Assembly (NCBI GenBank): GCA_964605705.1
Contig: CAZSDW010000023.1
Coordinates: 1 to 56,433, forward strand
Reading direction: 5' to 3'
Length of the DNA stretch: 56,433 nt
From: CAZSDW01 sp964605705
Lineage (GTDB): Bacteria > Fidelibacterota > UBA2242
Shown piece by piece: positions 37,517 to 47,249 of this stretch (its first letter is position 1; each line of letters begins with the position of its first letter). Under the pieces are notes generated by a model. That model did not search any database, had not been told where the DNA came from, and saw nothing but the letters and a program-made list of their open reading frames with translations. The translations under genes and the position numbers were made by a program.

Positions 37517-39984
37517 TTAAAACCTATAATCGAATTGAAGTCTGAAATCAGACGTGAATTTTTCATAATTAATCTCTTCGACACCGGGATTTGCATCGGC
37601 AGCGCCGACATCAACCAGACTGCCGACGATGTTGGTCATCGGATTATGCAGATCAAAACTGTATTTGAAGCGAATCGAAAAGTCCTGGGACAATCGTGAA
37701 AAAACTGAAATCCAACCATGCAACGCCCGGGTATCGGAATTGAAAATCCGGAAATCCGTATCCTCAAAGTTCCATAAAAAGCCTTTATAAGTTATCAGTG
37801 AACCCATGAGTTTCAGGCGCTCATTGACATTGTGTGTGACAATCATACCCAAAGCATCGCTGGGTACACCGGCATTGCCAACCGAAGATACTCCACCAGT
37901 TTCGGCGTTGATGACCAGCCGTGAACGTGGCGTGAATTCGGTAAATCCTACCGAGTAAAGCACCCGAATCTGGTCAAATTTCGACATTCGGACAATCGCT
38001 TCCATGCGGGTCTCATTCGCCTGGTAAAAAACCGGTGAAAGTATATTGGTTTTATCACGGTGCTGCCATTTCTGACGAATTTTGAAACGATATTTGAAAA
38101 CCGGGCGGTATTCCAGGTTCAGCACCAGCCGGTTGTATTGGGCATTGTCAGCAACCCGCCGCCAGATGTCATGCTCAGCTGTCATAATCAAAGTTCTGTG
38201 TAACTGGTAACGAGTGGAATAGTATAATCCCCGTTCTGCCTGGGGCTGGGCGGTAGCGGAATAAAGATATCCCAGCACCGGATCACGCAGATAAAAAACA
38301 TCCTCGTAAATCGTACCCTTGAACCGTTGATAATTACTGAAGGAACGTTGATAAGGATTATCAAAAGCCAGATCATAATCCCGATATACTACCAGAAAAT
38401 TCAGATTGTCGAACTGCATGAATCCTGACAATATCAGAGCCGACGGATTTGACGAAACATTCAATAAATCGGAATCTTTTAGCAGCGTTGCGTACTCTCC
38501 CTGGATCGTCATGTTCTTAATTACCGTCATAAACTCCAAACCGGCGACGGTTCGTTTGGCTCTGGCTTTGGACCAGAGATTTGAAGTTTCATCGGATTCA
38601 AAACCTGACGCAATTTCAGAATCGGCGGAATTGCCTATCTGGGTAAGGTATTTGCTGACACCGGTCGGATCGAGCATCGTCTCTGTCACCTGCAAATCCA
38701 GCGGTCGGTCGTACAAGCTCTGATACATGGTGAATCCGATATAAGTACCAGGCACAAAAGAATATTTCAAATTCCCGCCAAGCAGTAATTCTTTCACAGA
38801 ATTTGTTATTGACATAGAAATGCTGTCGTACAGACCGTGATCGAGACGTGGATACATCGTAATCAAAGTCGAAAAAGAACTGTCACTGTTGACTACTGCA
38901 TCCCGTGAATTATATGAAATAAAACCGGTTCCGATAAGATTGCCAACCTGCGCTTCTGCTGCTACGCCCCGCAGGCTGTACTGAGTTGTACGGGAAGCAT
39001 TGCCGCTGATGCCATTCAGGCGTTTCCGCCAGGCGTAGCCGGTTTTCCGTGGCATGAAAAAATCGGTGGCTTCAAATGTCACACCTTGTCCAAAGGANNN
39101 NNNNNNNNNNNNNNNNNNNNNNNNNNNNNNNNNNNNNNNNNNNNNNNNNNNNNNNNNNNNNNNNNNNNNNNNNNNNNNNNNNNNNNNNNNNNNNNNNTCG
39201 GTTCACCCATGTTGCGCAGATAGGAACTTTCAAGCTGGTACTTTGTGCCCCAGTGCAGGCGCATTTTATAATAGACATCCAGTGGATGATCAAGCCGGAT
39301 AAAGTCGGAATATGAATTAGCATCATCGCTGGGCGTTTGGCTGAGTGTGATATTTTTTATCACCGTGGAGAAACTGCCACCGAATGAATGCACCACTTCA
39401 TCATCTGAATACTGGATAAAATCTTCGAGGTTCGAAAATCCGTAATAGGATAAATCCTCAGTACTGCGCAAATCCGTCCTGTTTTTAATCTCGCCCTGCT
39501 GCTGCCGTTTGACGACTGCCACCGCGTCAATGGGTGATAATCCGGCGAGATTCAGCATCTCAAAATAGCCAATGTCATTGACATTGACTGGATTGGACAG
39601 CATATCGATCCAGTTATTGACAAAATTCTCACTGGCGCCGTCGTCGGATATCCACTGCTCGACTTTATAGTAATTGTCCTCGACACGCTGTTGCGACTGC
39701 TCCAGGAAAACCGGCGACAACATCGTCATTTCTTTTAATTTGAGAAAGGTTTCGTAGTCAATGCTGTTGATCTTGCGAAGTTCATAAATACTGTTAAAGG
39801 GTCCGATATATTCGCGCCATTCGATAATATCATGAAGCTGCTGTTCAGTGATCGGCAGAATGGCGATTTCGGATTCCTGCGCCGTATTCAAATCGATTTT
39901 TTCAGTCTGCGCAGCTAAAATCGTACCCAGGAGCAACAGAACCGTAAAAACCAGGATTTTTATTTTTATCATAGAATTAATCAT
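37517..39984 (-). CDS. ComEA-like helix-hairpin-helix and beta-barrel protein (interrupted by a scaffold gap)
   Basis: Two halves, separated by 100 N, form one gene. The N-terminal half has a signal peptide (MIKIKILVFTVLLLLGTILA) and two helix-hairpin-helix modules (about 28-90, IDLNTAQESEIAILP and GPFNSIYELRKI; and about 120-190, PVNVNDIGYFEMLNLAGLSP). After the gap (SFGQGVTFEATDFFMP) come about 520 residues of alternating beta strands ending in LQFDYRF, as in an outer-membrane barrel. ComEA modules bind double-stranded DNA in competence systems. Its ATG overlaps the end of the upstream barrel gene (start 39984 or 39972). Gap length is unknown, so frame through it cannot be checked. Confidence 0.75.
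39098..39197. other. Scaffold gap (100 N)
   Basis: Exactly 100 unknown bases, the usual placeholder for a gap of unknown size. It falls inside the helix-hairpin-helix/barrel gene, so that coding sequence is incomplete in this assembly. Confidence 0.99.
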
Positions 39985-40891
39985 GTTTTTTAAACGTATA
40001 ACCGATACTGAATTGATGGGTTTCCGGCAATACTGGATGACTGATAAACGCATAATCCATCAGAACACCCCACTTTTCAATTCCGAATCCAAGTCCGATT
40101 CGATTGGGTTCGGTATTGACGCCGGTCCTCAGCACCAACCAGTCCAATACGCGGTATTCCAATCCCGCACGGAACTGGGTAGTCTGATTTCCGATTGCCT
40201 GAAAGATCATAAAATTGGTTGTTAAACCATAATAAGGCTCATAACCAAATCCAATCGCCAGGCTGCGTGGCAGACGTGAACTGGACAGAGCGCCTCCCAT
40301 TTCAGGACTGTTGACGTTTTTCGCAAAGAGTCCGACCCAACTGCGTTCATGTAAACTGCCCAGAATGCCCAGATCGATCCCAAAACCAAAGCCACTGCCA
40401 AGGTCCATCCCGTCAGTGCCATCACCGGAAGTCCCTGCGGACTGTCCGTAATCCAACTGGTAAAAATTCACAGTATAACCGATTGAAAGCGTCGAAATGA
40501 TATCCTTTTGCAGGTAAAAAGCATGGGAAATGCTGAAGGCTGATTCCGATGCCAGCGTATTCCCGGAATATTGGGTCGAACTACCCTGATATCCCAAGGC
40601 GACCGTGCCGAATTTCCCAACCGGCATCGCTGCAACGCCAACCTGACTGTTGAAATAGCCCACGCCATAAGGTTTGTGAAAACCGGTGATCAGTTCCAAT
40701 GTTGTCATGCGAGAAAGTCCGGCGGGATTCACAAATGTTGCCAGAGCGCTGCTGACCGTTGCCATGTTTGACGATCCCGTTCCACTTAGCGGTGCGGCAA
40801 TATCATTGATCTGAGTAAAAACCTGAGCAAATCCGGAAAGTGTCATGGCTACGACCAATAGTGATAAAATAAATAATCGTCTTTTTTTCAT
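39977..40891 (-). CDS. PorV/PorQ-like outer-membrane beta-barrel protein
   Basis: The 304-residue protein has a signal peptide (about 1-22) and the PorV-family opening (SGTGSSNMATVSSALATFVNPAGLSRM, seen at about 37-63, where the Asn-Pro-Ala-Gly motif is diagnostic). Barrel strands follow (FGTVALGYQGSSTQY, FGFGIDLGILGSL, LAIGFGYEP). In type IX secretion PorV shuttles substrates to the cell-surface attachment machinery; PorQ and uncharacterised relatives also exist. It is translationally coupled at both ends: its start overlaps the lamin-tail gene stop (TGATG), and its stop region overlaps the next gene start. Confidence 0.82.
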   Translation of the reverse strand: MKKRRLFILSLLVVAMTLSGFAQVFTQINDIAAPLSGTGSSNMATVSSALATFVNPAGLSRMTTLELITGFHKPYGVGYFNSQVGVAAMPVGKFGTVALGYQGSSTQYSGNTLASESAFSISHAFYLQKDIISTLSIGYTVNFYQLDYGQSAGTSGDGTDGMDLGSGFGFGIDLGILGSLHERSWVGLFAKNVNSPEMGGALSSSRLPRSLAIGFGYEPYYGLTTNFMIFQAIGNQTTQFRAGLEYRVLDWLVLRTGVNTEPNRIGLGFGIEKWGVLMDYAFISHPVLPETHQFSIGYTFKKHD

Positions 40892-42879
40892 CAGAACTTC
40901 ACTCCTATCACTACCGGCGCGATATCGACCTTTGTCTTTCCGGTGGTCCGGTTTGTCGTCTCCAAATGCAACAAATAAGTTCCCGGTGGCACCAACTGAT
41001 TCAGTTCATTCCTGCCGTCCCACGTATTTTCCTTTGACCAGGAAAGCGCATAGTAATTGTCTTCCAGGGTTGTGATAAACCGCCCGGACATATCATAGAC
41101 TCGTATAATTGCCCGACAATTGGATGGATATTCATAGGAATACTTAATTACTTCACCCAATTGCGGAACAAACGGATATGGTGCGGTTGATATTTCTGTT
41201 CGTTCATCGCCGGGTTCGCCGGGTTCATAGGGACCGACATCCGTGGCATATCCCAGCAGCACTTGCGGACTGGAATTATACAAACTGCCGACACCTCTGA
41301 TAAAAACCATAGTGCCAACCTGGATCAGTGAATCCAGATGCGTATTCACCAACTGCCCAAGACTGTTGAATAATACATTAGTAGAATTCCAGAGACGTAC
41401 GGTGGTTCTGCCGGTGACGTCTTCAATAATGATATTCGAACCGCCGCCGACATTATCTGCACGTTCCGCGACTGTCCCGCTAATCTGAAAATAGCTGCCT
41501 TCCCAATAACTGGGTGCATCATTCAATGCGGAAATCGGAATTTCCTGAACATGCGGGATCGGTTTTGAACTCGCTATTAAAGTATAGCTTGAAGCCCATC
41601 CTGTTAATTCAATAGTGCCCAGATACTCTTCCAACATCCCGGTAACCTCAATGGAATCACCCTGCGCCAGGTCTGTAATGTTATAATCAAACAGGTTCAA
41701 TCCCGAACCCGACTGATCCTGCATATAGGCGGACGTCCGGTCAGTCCGCAGGACATTGGAACCGATGGACATCACACCATTCAGCGTCACAGTCTCCCCG
41801 TTCCAATCAGCCCAATTATCCCGGATTGTCCGCACTGTCAGCACTTCCGGGGGTTCCTGTATCGTAATCGAATTTATCAGCGTGGAATCCTTCAGTCCGG
41901 TCACATCTTCGGCAATAACGTAATAATCCAATGTTGCTGCGGCATTGAAAGGTCCAACTGTCGCTGAAAACTTATCATTTAAGCCTTCAGTCATTGCCTG
42001 TGTTGATTGGACACTTTGAAAAATATAGACCAGGTTTACGGCAGCCAGCAGGCTGTCATCGGTCACCGTCGCTGAGACAGTGATCGAATTGCCAATGACA
42101 GGCGACGCCGGACTAATTGCCAAACCGGATATTTTGGGTTTTGTATTGGAAATCGATACAACCGCCCAGGTTTCATCAAGGTTCTCACTGGTTTCGTCAT
42201 GCCCGGTGATACCATTGCCGCCGGTTTGGGTTTCATCACCTTCTTCTGCAACTCTTTTCAGTTTCTGTCCGTCCACATGAACCGGAGTGAACTTCTGCTG
42301 AGCGACGGGCGTGTCATCCTGGTAAGTGGCAACACCGGATTTATCAACTGCAAAGGCATTACTGCCCCAGAGAATGTAATCCACATCCTGAACGATGCCG
42401 GCTGATCCATCCCATTTAAACAGAACCAATGTTTCCGCAGCATTATCCAGGTAATAGGGCGCGCTGCCAATCGTACTTTGTCCGGCGATCGCCGGCAGAA
42501 AATCATCTTTAATTGACAGATCAGGCGTCACAACGTGAGTGCCGGAAAAACTGGTTATTGGGGGAATGCAGACGACCAGCGATGATTTGGCTGCTATACT
42601 GCTGCCTGCGGGGAAACGGGCTGTGAAATCGGTAGAGGAAGTGCTTCCGTAATTTGCAGTCGTTGGAAGGTTATAATAATACAAACTATTGGCTGGATCA
42701 GTGGCATCGGTGATGTAATAATCCGTCAAATCAATTGCATTATCCGTTGGATTATAGACGATAAAATACTCGCTGGTGCTGGGTTGCAGGACAATTTCCG
42801 AAATCAGCAAATGATCGGCACTGCCGAATACCGCGCTCATCAGCATCAACCAGGCAATTGTTAAATGTGTTTTTTTCAT
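40891..42879 (-). CDS. Secreted lamin-tail and OB-fold protein with FlgD-like C-terminus
   Basis: The 662-residue protein has a signal peptide (about 1-20) and a lamin-tail domain (about 22-215; LLISEIVLQPSTSEYFIVYN, DLTDYYITD, YILWGSNAF). An Ig-like segment (about 245-340; KPKISGLAISPASPVIGNSI), an OB-fold region (about 345-545; VTLNGVMSIGSNVLRTDRTS, QGDSIEVTGMLEEYLGTIEL) and a FlgD-Ig-like C-terminus (VYDMSGRFITTLED, NTWDGRNELNQLVPPGTYLL) follow, then a conserved IAPVVIGVKF tail. Lamin-tail and OB modules are often joined to extracellular nucleases. No catalytic domain is seen here. It starts three bases after the preceding gene stop. Confidence 0.8.
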   Translation of the reverse strand: MKKTHLTIAWLMLMSAVFGSADHLLISEIVLQPSTSEYFIVYNPTDNAIDLTDYYITDATDPANSLYYYNLPTTANYGSTSSTDFTARFPAGSSIAAKSSLVVCIPPITSFSGTHVVTPDLSIKDDFLPAIAGQSTIGSAPYYLDNAAETLVLFKWDGSAGIVQDVDYILWGSNAFAVDKSGVATYQDDTPVAQQKFTPVHVDGQKLKRVAEEGDETQTGGNGITGHDETSENLDETWAVVSISNTKPKISGLAISPASPVIGNSITVSATVTDDSLLAAVNLVYIFQSVQSTQAMTEGLNDKFSATVGPFNAAATLDYYVIAEDVTGLKDSTLINSITIQEPPEVLTVRTIRDNWADWNGETVTLNGVMSIGSNVLRTDRTSAYMQDQSGSGLNLFDYNITDLAQGDSIEVTGMLEEYLGTIELTGWASSYTLIASSKPIPHVQEIPISALNDAPSYWEGSYFQISGTVAERADNVGGGSNIIIEDVTGRTTVRLWNSTNVLFNSLGQLVNTHLDSLIQVGTMVFIRGVGSLYNSSPQVLLGYATDVGPYEPGEPGDERTEISTAPYPFVPQLGEVIKYSYEYPSNCRAIIRVYDMSGRFITTLEDNYYALSWSKENTWDGRNELNQLVPPGTYLLHLETTNRTTGKTKVDIAPVVIGVKF

Positions 42880-42882
42880 AAC

Positions 42883-45492
42883 TTACTTTATTAATAATAC
42901 TTTTTGTGTCATGTGTCGATCTTGAGCATCCAATTGGATAAAATAGACGCCCGAAGGCAGCTGACCGGCATTCCAGTTGACGGAATAAGCACCGGCAGGT
43001 CCGCAGCTTTTGCTGATGACAGCTACTTTTTGACCCAGCATGTTATAGGCTGCCAGTTCATAGTCGCCGGCGTGATCCAGATTCCAACTAATTGTGGTTG
43101 CGGGATTAAAGGGATTCGGAAACGCCGGATGCAGATCAAATTTCATTGGAATGGCGATTTGTTCATCAACGGCTGTAGCTGCCCAGATGTCTGCCTGGTA
43201 AGCAACCAGCAGCTGAAAATCGTCATAGTAAGGATTGATGACGCCCTGAAACCAGTAAGACGAGCCGATATTGATATTACTGAAATCAATACCTGTAGAT
43301 TCCCAGATGCGGACTGTCGTTGAATCATCACCGAGGCGAATATAGAGACTGACGCCACCCCCGGCGACCGAAGTATCGGAAATGACGCCGTTGAATTTTA
43401 CCAACGTACCTTCATAGACCAGGCTGTTGGCTTCGGAAATGCTGACAGTTTGAGCCTCCGGTAAATCATTTCCTGTTGATACCTTCTCATAATTAAATTC
43501 CGTTAATTCCAGCACAGAGTTGTATTCCGTAACTGTTCCAACCAGATGCAGTTCATCACCGCGGTCAATACCTGAAATCAGGTCATAATCGAACAGGTTA
43601 ATGCCTTTCCCTGAGGCATCCTGCAGGTACGCTTTAGTTCGGAGATTATCAATGACATCGGTACCAATCGTGACAATTCCCTGAACCGTGACCATATTAT
43701 CGATATAATTATCTTTATCCGCCCGGATGTCAGCGATATCTGTTGTTGTTGCATCAGCAATCAGGACGGTAGCTGCAGTCGATTCTCCGCTGTTACTTTC
43801 GTTATCAGTTGCCACGATTTTGTAATCAAGATTGGTATAGGCAGCCTGGGCTGGAATTACACCCATCCAGGTATTGCCGTTGTCCAGCCACATTTCCGAT
43901 TGATTGGGAAAAGATCCGCCGGTGCCGTATTTGATCAATGCAACCGAGACTATTTTGCCCTCTGCCGGTACGATCTCGGCAGAAAGTTCGATTTCCATAG
44001 CGCTGGTGATGAAGTCCTGGGATAAGGTCACATTGGAAATTGCCGGTGCATCGGGATTCGTGGAATGAATGCCCAGATTATCGACATTATCCTGTCCGAA
44101 TTCATCCCATTCATCCACTGTATATATTGAATTCCCAAAAAGGACAGTGTTCTTGCGACGCAGAGTTTTGTCTTGAATGATATTTTCTGTGTTGTACGGT
44201 TCCCCAATCACATCGACTAAAAGACCATTCCGAAAGAGCCCAACGGCGTCGTTTCCATTAAAACTCATCACGGAAAAGTCTGCGGTCATAACAATATTCG
44301 CAGACGAATAAATTGTAGCTTGTTTATCAGCCAGTACGATGTTTCCACCACTAGCAAGCTGACTGAAAGTTCCCCAGTCATTAAATGTATCGGAAAATGT
44401 TCCACCTCCATTAGATGCCTTCCGCAGATCGTAACCACTGGCAATTAAATCGATAGTTGCATTCGATGAATTAAAAATCTCGATGTATTTATTATATGAA
44501 CTGCCTTCAACATATTCACTGATGATAACCGGGCTGGGATTGACGTAAATCGTTACCGTATCTTTACCAACTGCATCCTGATCGTCAGTCACCACAAGTT
44601 CAAAGGAATATTCGCTGACCACATCGGCTGATGTAAAAGTTACAACCGCCTGATCAGTCGCCGAGAGAGTAACAGAATTACCGGCAGTTTGACTCCAGGC
44701 ATAGCTGACAATGGTTCCATCCGGATCGTTGCTTTCGGAACCGTCCAGGGTAATAGTTTCACTAAAGCGTACAACCCGGTCTTCTCCGGCAGCAGCGAGG
44801 GGCGCTACATTCGGACCGGCATCGGAAACATGAAAACCAATATAACTGAAAGTATCTTTACTGTAAACTGTCCACTCGGAATTTTCTGTCGTAGTACCCG
44901 ATGAAGCAGCCCAATCTGTATTACCTTGCAGAATCGATGATTTTCTGACAAGAGTGTGATCAAGTGTTCCGCCACTTACTCCAGCAACTTCCCAACCTGT
45001 TCCGGGATCAGCTACAGGAGCACCTATCACATCTATAAGAGTACCATCTTTAAATAATCCGATGGCATCATCACCATTAAAATTAACGACATTATCCCCG
45101 TCGCCACCGTTTTCAGTTCCATTATAGTTAAATCCTATATCTCCAACACTTGTAATAGCTGGTGTTGCGCTTAGATGATAGATAACATAAGCATCACCAG
45201 GATTTAGTGTTCCGCTTAAGGGTAATACATAACGTGTATCAGGTGTAGCTATTCCACTATCCGCTATGTAACATCCCCAATCAGAATCATTTCCGTCTAA
45301 TGCACTCGATCCATGATTTGCCTGTTTTACTACATAGTGGCTCAGATCGATGGCTGAGCCAGTAGGATTATAGAGTTCTATTGCTTTATTATAGCTTCCA
45401 CCTTCAATATATTCGCTAAAGAACAAATCGCCGGCATAGAGAAATTGACCGGCAACAAACAGCGTGATGATAATTGTTAAAAAACGTTTCAT
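42883..45492 (-). CDS. Secreted protein with two lamin-tail domains, PKD, OB-fold and T9SS-type sorting domain
   Basis: The 869-residue protein opens with a signal peptide (about 1-20). Lamin-tail domain 1 (about 21-215; DLFFSEYIEGGSYNKAIELY), a PKD/REJ-like domain (about 225-320; LDGSESNDPDGTIVSYAWSQ), lamin-tail domain 2 (about 325-475; VIISEYVEGSSYNKYIEIFN), an Ig-like segment (about 485-580) and an OB-fold region (about 585-770; MVTVQGIVTIGTDVIDNLRT) follow. It ends with a sorting domain (FPNPFNPATTISW, YNMLGQKVAVIS, LPSGVYFIQLDAQ, MTQKVLLIK) typical of type IX secretion substrates. It is probably displayed on the cell surface. It is the first gene of the operon that ends at 34547. Confidence 0.88.
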   Translation of the reverse strand: MKRFLTIIITLFVAGQFLYAGDLFFSEYIEGGSYNKAIELYNPTGSAIDLSHYVVKQANHGSSALDGNDSDWGCYIADSGIATPDTRYVLPLSGTLNPGDAYVIYHLSATPAITSVGDIGFNYNGTENGGDGDNVVNFNGDDAIGLFKDGTLIDVIGAPVADPGTGWEVAGVSGGTLDHTLVRKSSILQGNTDWAASSGTTTENSEWTVYSKDTFSYIGFHVSDAGPNVAPLAAAGEDRVVRFSETITLDGSESNDPDGTIVSYAWSQTAGNSVTLSATDQAVVTFTSADVVSEYSFELVVTDDQDAVGKDTVTIYVNPSPVIISEYVEGSSYNKYIEIFNSSNATIDLIASGYDLRKASNGGGTFSDTFNDWGTFSQLASGGNIVLADKQATIYSSANIVMTADFSVMSFNGNDAVGLFRNGLLVDVIGEPYNTENIIQDKTLRRKNTVLFGNSIYTVDEWDEFGQDNVDNLGIHSTNPDAPAISNVTLSQDFITSAMEIELSAEIVPAEGKIVSVALIKYGTGGSFPNQSEMWLDNGNTWMGVIPAQAAYTNLDYKIVATDNESNSGESTAATVLIADATTTDIADIRADKDNYIDNMVTVQGIVTIGTDVIDNLRTKAYLQDASGKGINLFDYDLISGIDRGDELHLVGTVTEYNSVLELTEFNYEKVSTGNDLPEAQTVSISEANSLVYEGTLVKFNGVISDTSVAGGGVSLYIRLGDDSTTVRIWESTGIDFSNINIGSSYWFQGVINPYYDDFQLLVAYQADIWAATAVDEQIAIPMKFDLHPAFPNPFNPATTISWNLDHAGDYELAAYNMLGQKVAVISKSCGPAGAYSVNWNAGQLPSGVYFIQLDAQDRHMTQKVLLIK

Positions 45493-45566
45493 GGAGTACC
45501 CTTTCCTTAAATCAATAAGCGGGAAAAATTAGGCTTTTGCTTCTAAAATAACAAATGATTTAAGCT

Positions 45567-45594
45567 ATTATATCGCATATATTTTTTCATTGAA
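45567..45594 (-). promoter_or_regulatory. Putative promoter of the surface-protein operon
   Basis: On the minus strand a perfect -10 TATAAT (45572-45567) has a weak -35 TTCAAT (45594-45589) 16 bases upstream. It lies about 75 bases before the first gene of the 45492-34547 operon. The -10 is good but the -35 poor, so a -10-dominated or alternative-sigma promoter is possible. Confidence 0.45.
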
Positions 45595-45947
45595 TCGACA
45601 AAGGGGCAGGTTTATGCTTCTGAATCACAATACGAATGAATGAATTCCAATCCGGCGAATTCCAATACACAATATCTTTCATGGCTGTCACAACACTATT
45701 TGTNNNNNNNNNNNNNNNNNNNNNNNNNNNNNNNNNNNNNNNNNNNNNNNNNNNNNNNNNNNNNNNNNNNNNNNNNNNNNNNNNNNNNNNNNNNNNNNNN
45801 NNNCATCAATCCCCATTGTGGGCGGCGCCAATTGTAATTATTAGAGATGACCGAATGGATTGTTTACATGCTTGTCGCTACAATTTGCGTTGCAACAGGC
45901 TAACCGCGTTATATATCAATTTCTTTAGTTTACGCAGTGGATGGTTT
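45595..45947. other. Intergenic region with scaffold gap (100 N at 45704-45803)
   Basis: No gene is recognised on either side of the 100 N. The two flanks are short AT-rich sequences with no open frame of convincing composition. A repeat or mobile element may have broken the assembly here, but nothing visible proves it. Confidence 0.6.
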
Positions 45948-47249
45948 CTATTGATTATCCGGGTTAGGCGTGGTCTGCTCGGCAAGAATCACATATTGAA
46001 AACGGACAATCCGTGAATTTCCGGTATCGGCAATATAGATGATGTTATTATTGATAGCGACTGCTTCCGGTCGCTTCAGTATATAGGCTGTCTCTTCCCC
46101 ATCGATAAGCATAGTGCCGATATTTCTGATAAATGCGCCGTTGCTGTTAAACGTCTGAATAAAATCCCGGTCGGCATCCACCACATAAATAGTGCTGCGG
46201 GAATCAACACTAATATCCTGGGCAATGCCAAACCTGCCAATTTCCAGGATATCGTCAATTTCCGGATCGAACAGGGTTCGGTACGAACCACTGGAAATTC
46301 CGTGACAGACAAAGTTACCGCCAGTCTGTGTAAAATAGATATTTCCGCTGATGTCCAGACTCAGACTTTTCGGATTCATGACAAAACCGGCGCCGTAGCC
46401 TTGTCCGGTCACAACGTCTGAAAACCGGCAACCATAGTCAATTGAAATTAATCCATTCGATAGCAACAGTAGTTGTTTGATGTAATATTGAGCCCGAATA
46501 ATCCGGTTATAACGCCTATCCAGCATATACAGGATATTGCCAAAATCCTGTCCGTAAGCCGCAATATCGATAATTCTGGAGCTGCGGGGATCAGCAAAGA
46601 TATCTTCCAGAATATTAATTATATCAGCACCATCGTAAAATACATGCGGTGCCAGAATTTCGCCAATGACATCTTCATCTTTGGTAAATTTTATCTCGAA
46701 AACCGAATAGCCTTCTGCAGCGAAATAGCTCAGTGAATCGACATTATTCAAGACAAACATATCGTTCGTCTCCGAATGCCAGAGAGTGATTGAAGACGCC
46801 ACGGAATCGATCCCGATATTGTTGAAATACTGGTTCCAGGCATAAACCTGGTGATTGCCATTGACAAAAAGCAGGTTCATCTTGCTGTCCTGGGTCAGCC
46901 GGAGCGGCTCAACTGTGCCGATTCCTGGCAATTCAAGGTTTTCCAGATTTGTAAAATCGTTCCCATACTCATCTTCACTAATGATATTACCAGCCTGATC
47001 CAGCACCAGAATCCGGCTGTTTCCGGAGTCTGCTACGAAAAGGTAGCCATCGGCGCCAACAAGAATATCCTTGGGTGAGGCAAAACCGTATATATCCTGT
47101 TCCCAATTCGGGATAATTTGAATATAGCTGGTATCTGCCTGCTCATCTTCCGAAACCGTGGGCAACAGTTCCTTTGTGCCACAGCTAAACAACAGAATTG
47201 CTATGGCAAGAACGATGATCGGATACAGACTGGCGTAGGTATATTTCAT
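45948..47249 (-). CDS. NHL-repeat beta-propeller lipoprotein
   Basis: The 433-residue product carries a lipoprotein signal (LLFSCG, about Cys23) followed by NHL/beta-propeller repeats. The clearest blades are SPKDILVGADGYLFVADSGN at the start, DISVDSRSTIYVVDADRDFI in the middle to late part, and PEAVAINNNIIYIADTGNSR at the end, each with the D-x-x-G-x-x-x-V-x-D pattern. Such propellers bind proteins or glycans at the surface. The gene start overlaps the PorV-like gene stop as ATGA, so the two are translationally coupled. Its partner is probably the TonB receptor or PorV complex encoded upstream. Confidence 0.85.
   Translation of the reverse strand: MKYTYASLYPIIVLAIAILLFSCGTKELLPTVSEDEQADTSYIQIIPNWEQDIYGFASPKDILVGADGYLFVADSGNSRILVLDQAGNIISEDEYGNDFTNLENLELPGIGTVEPLRLTQDSKMNLLFVNGNHQVYAWNQYFNNIGIDSVASSITLWHSETNDMFVLNNVDSLSYFAAEGYSVFEIKFTKDEDVIGEILAPHVFYDGADIINILEDIFADPRSSRIIDIAAYGQDFGNILYMLDRRYNRIIRAQYYIKQLLLLSNGLISIDYGCRFSDVVTGQGYGAGFVMNPKSLSLDISGNIYFTQTGGNFVCHGISSGSYRTLFDPEIDDILEIGRFGIAQDISVDSRSTIYVVDADRDFIQTFNSNGAFIRNIGTMLIDGEETAYILKRPEAVAINNNIIYIADTGNSRIVRFQYVILAEQTTPNPDNQ

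Noticed and set aside
39054..39326. Open frames crossing the N run
   Set aside because: They are artefacts of translating unknown bases; the real gene is on the minus strand and is interrupted by the gap.
45604..45903. Possible mobile element or CRISPR repeat at the second scaffold gap
   Set aside because: Only short flanks are visible, with no repeated unit, no transposase-like frame and no inverted ends.
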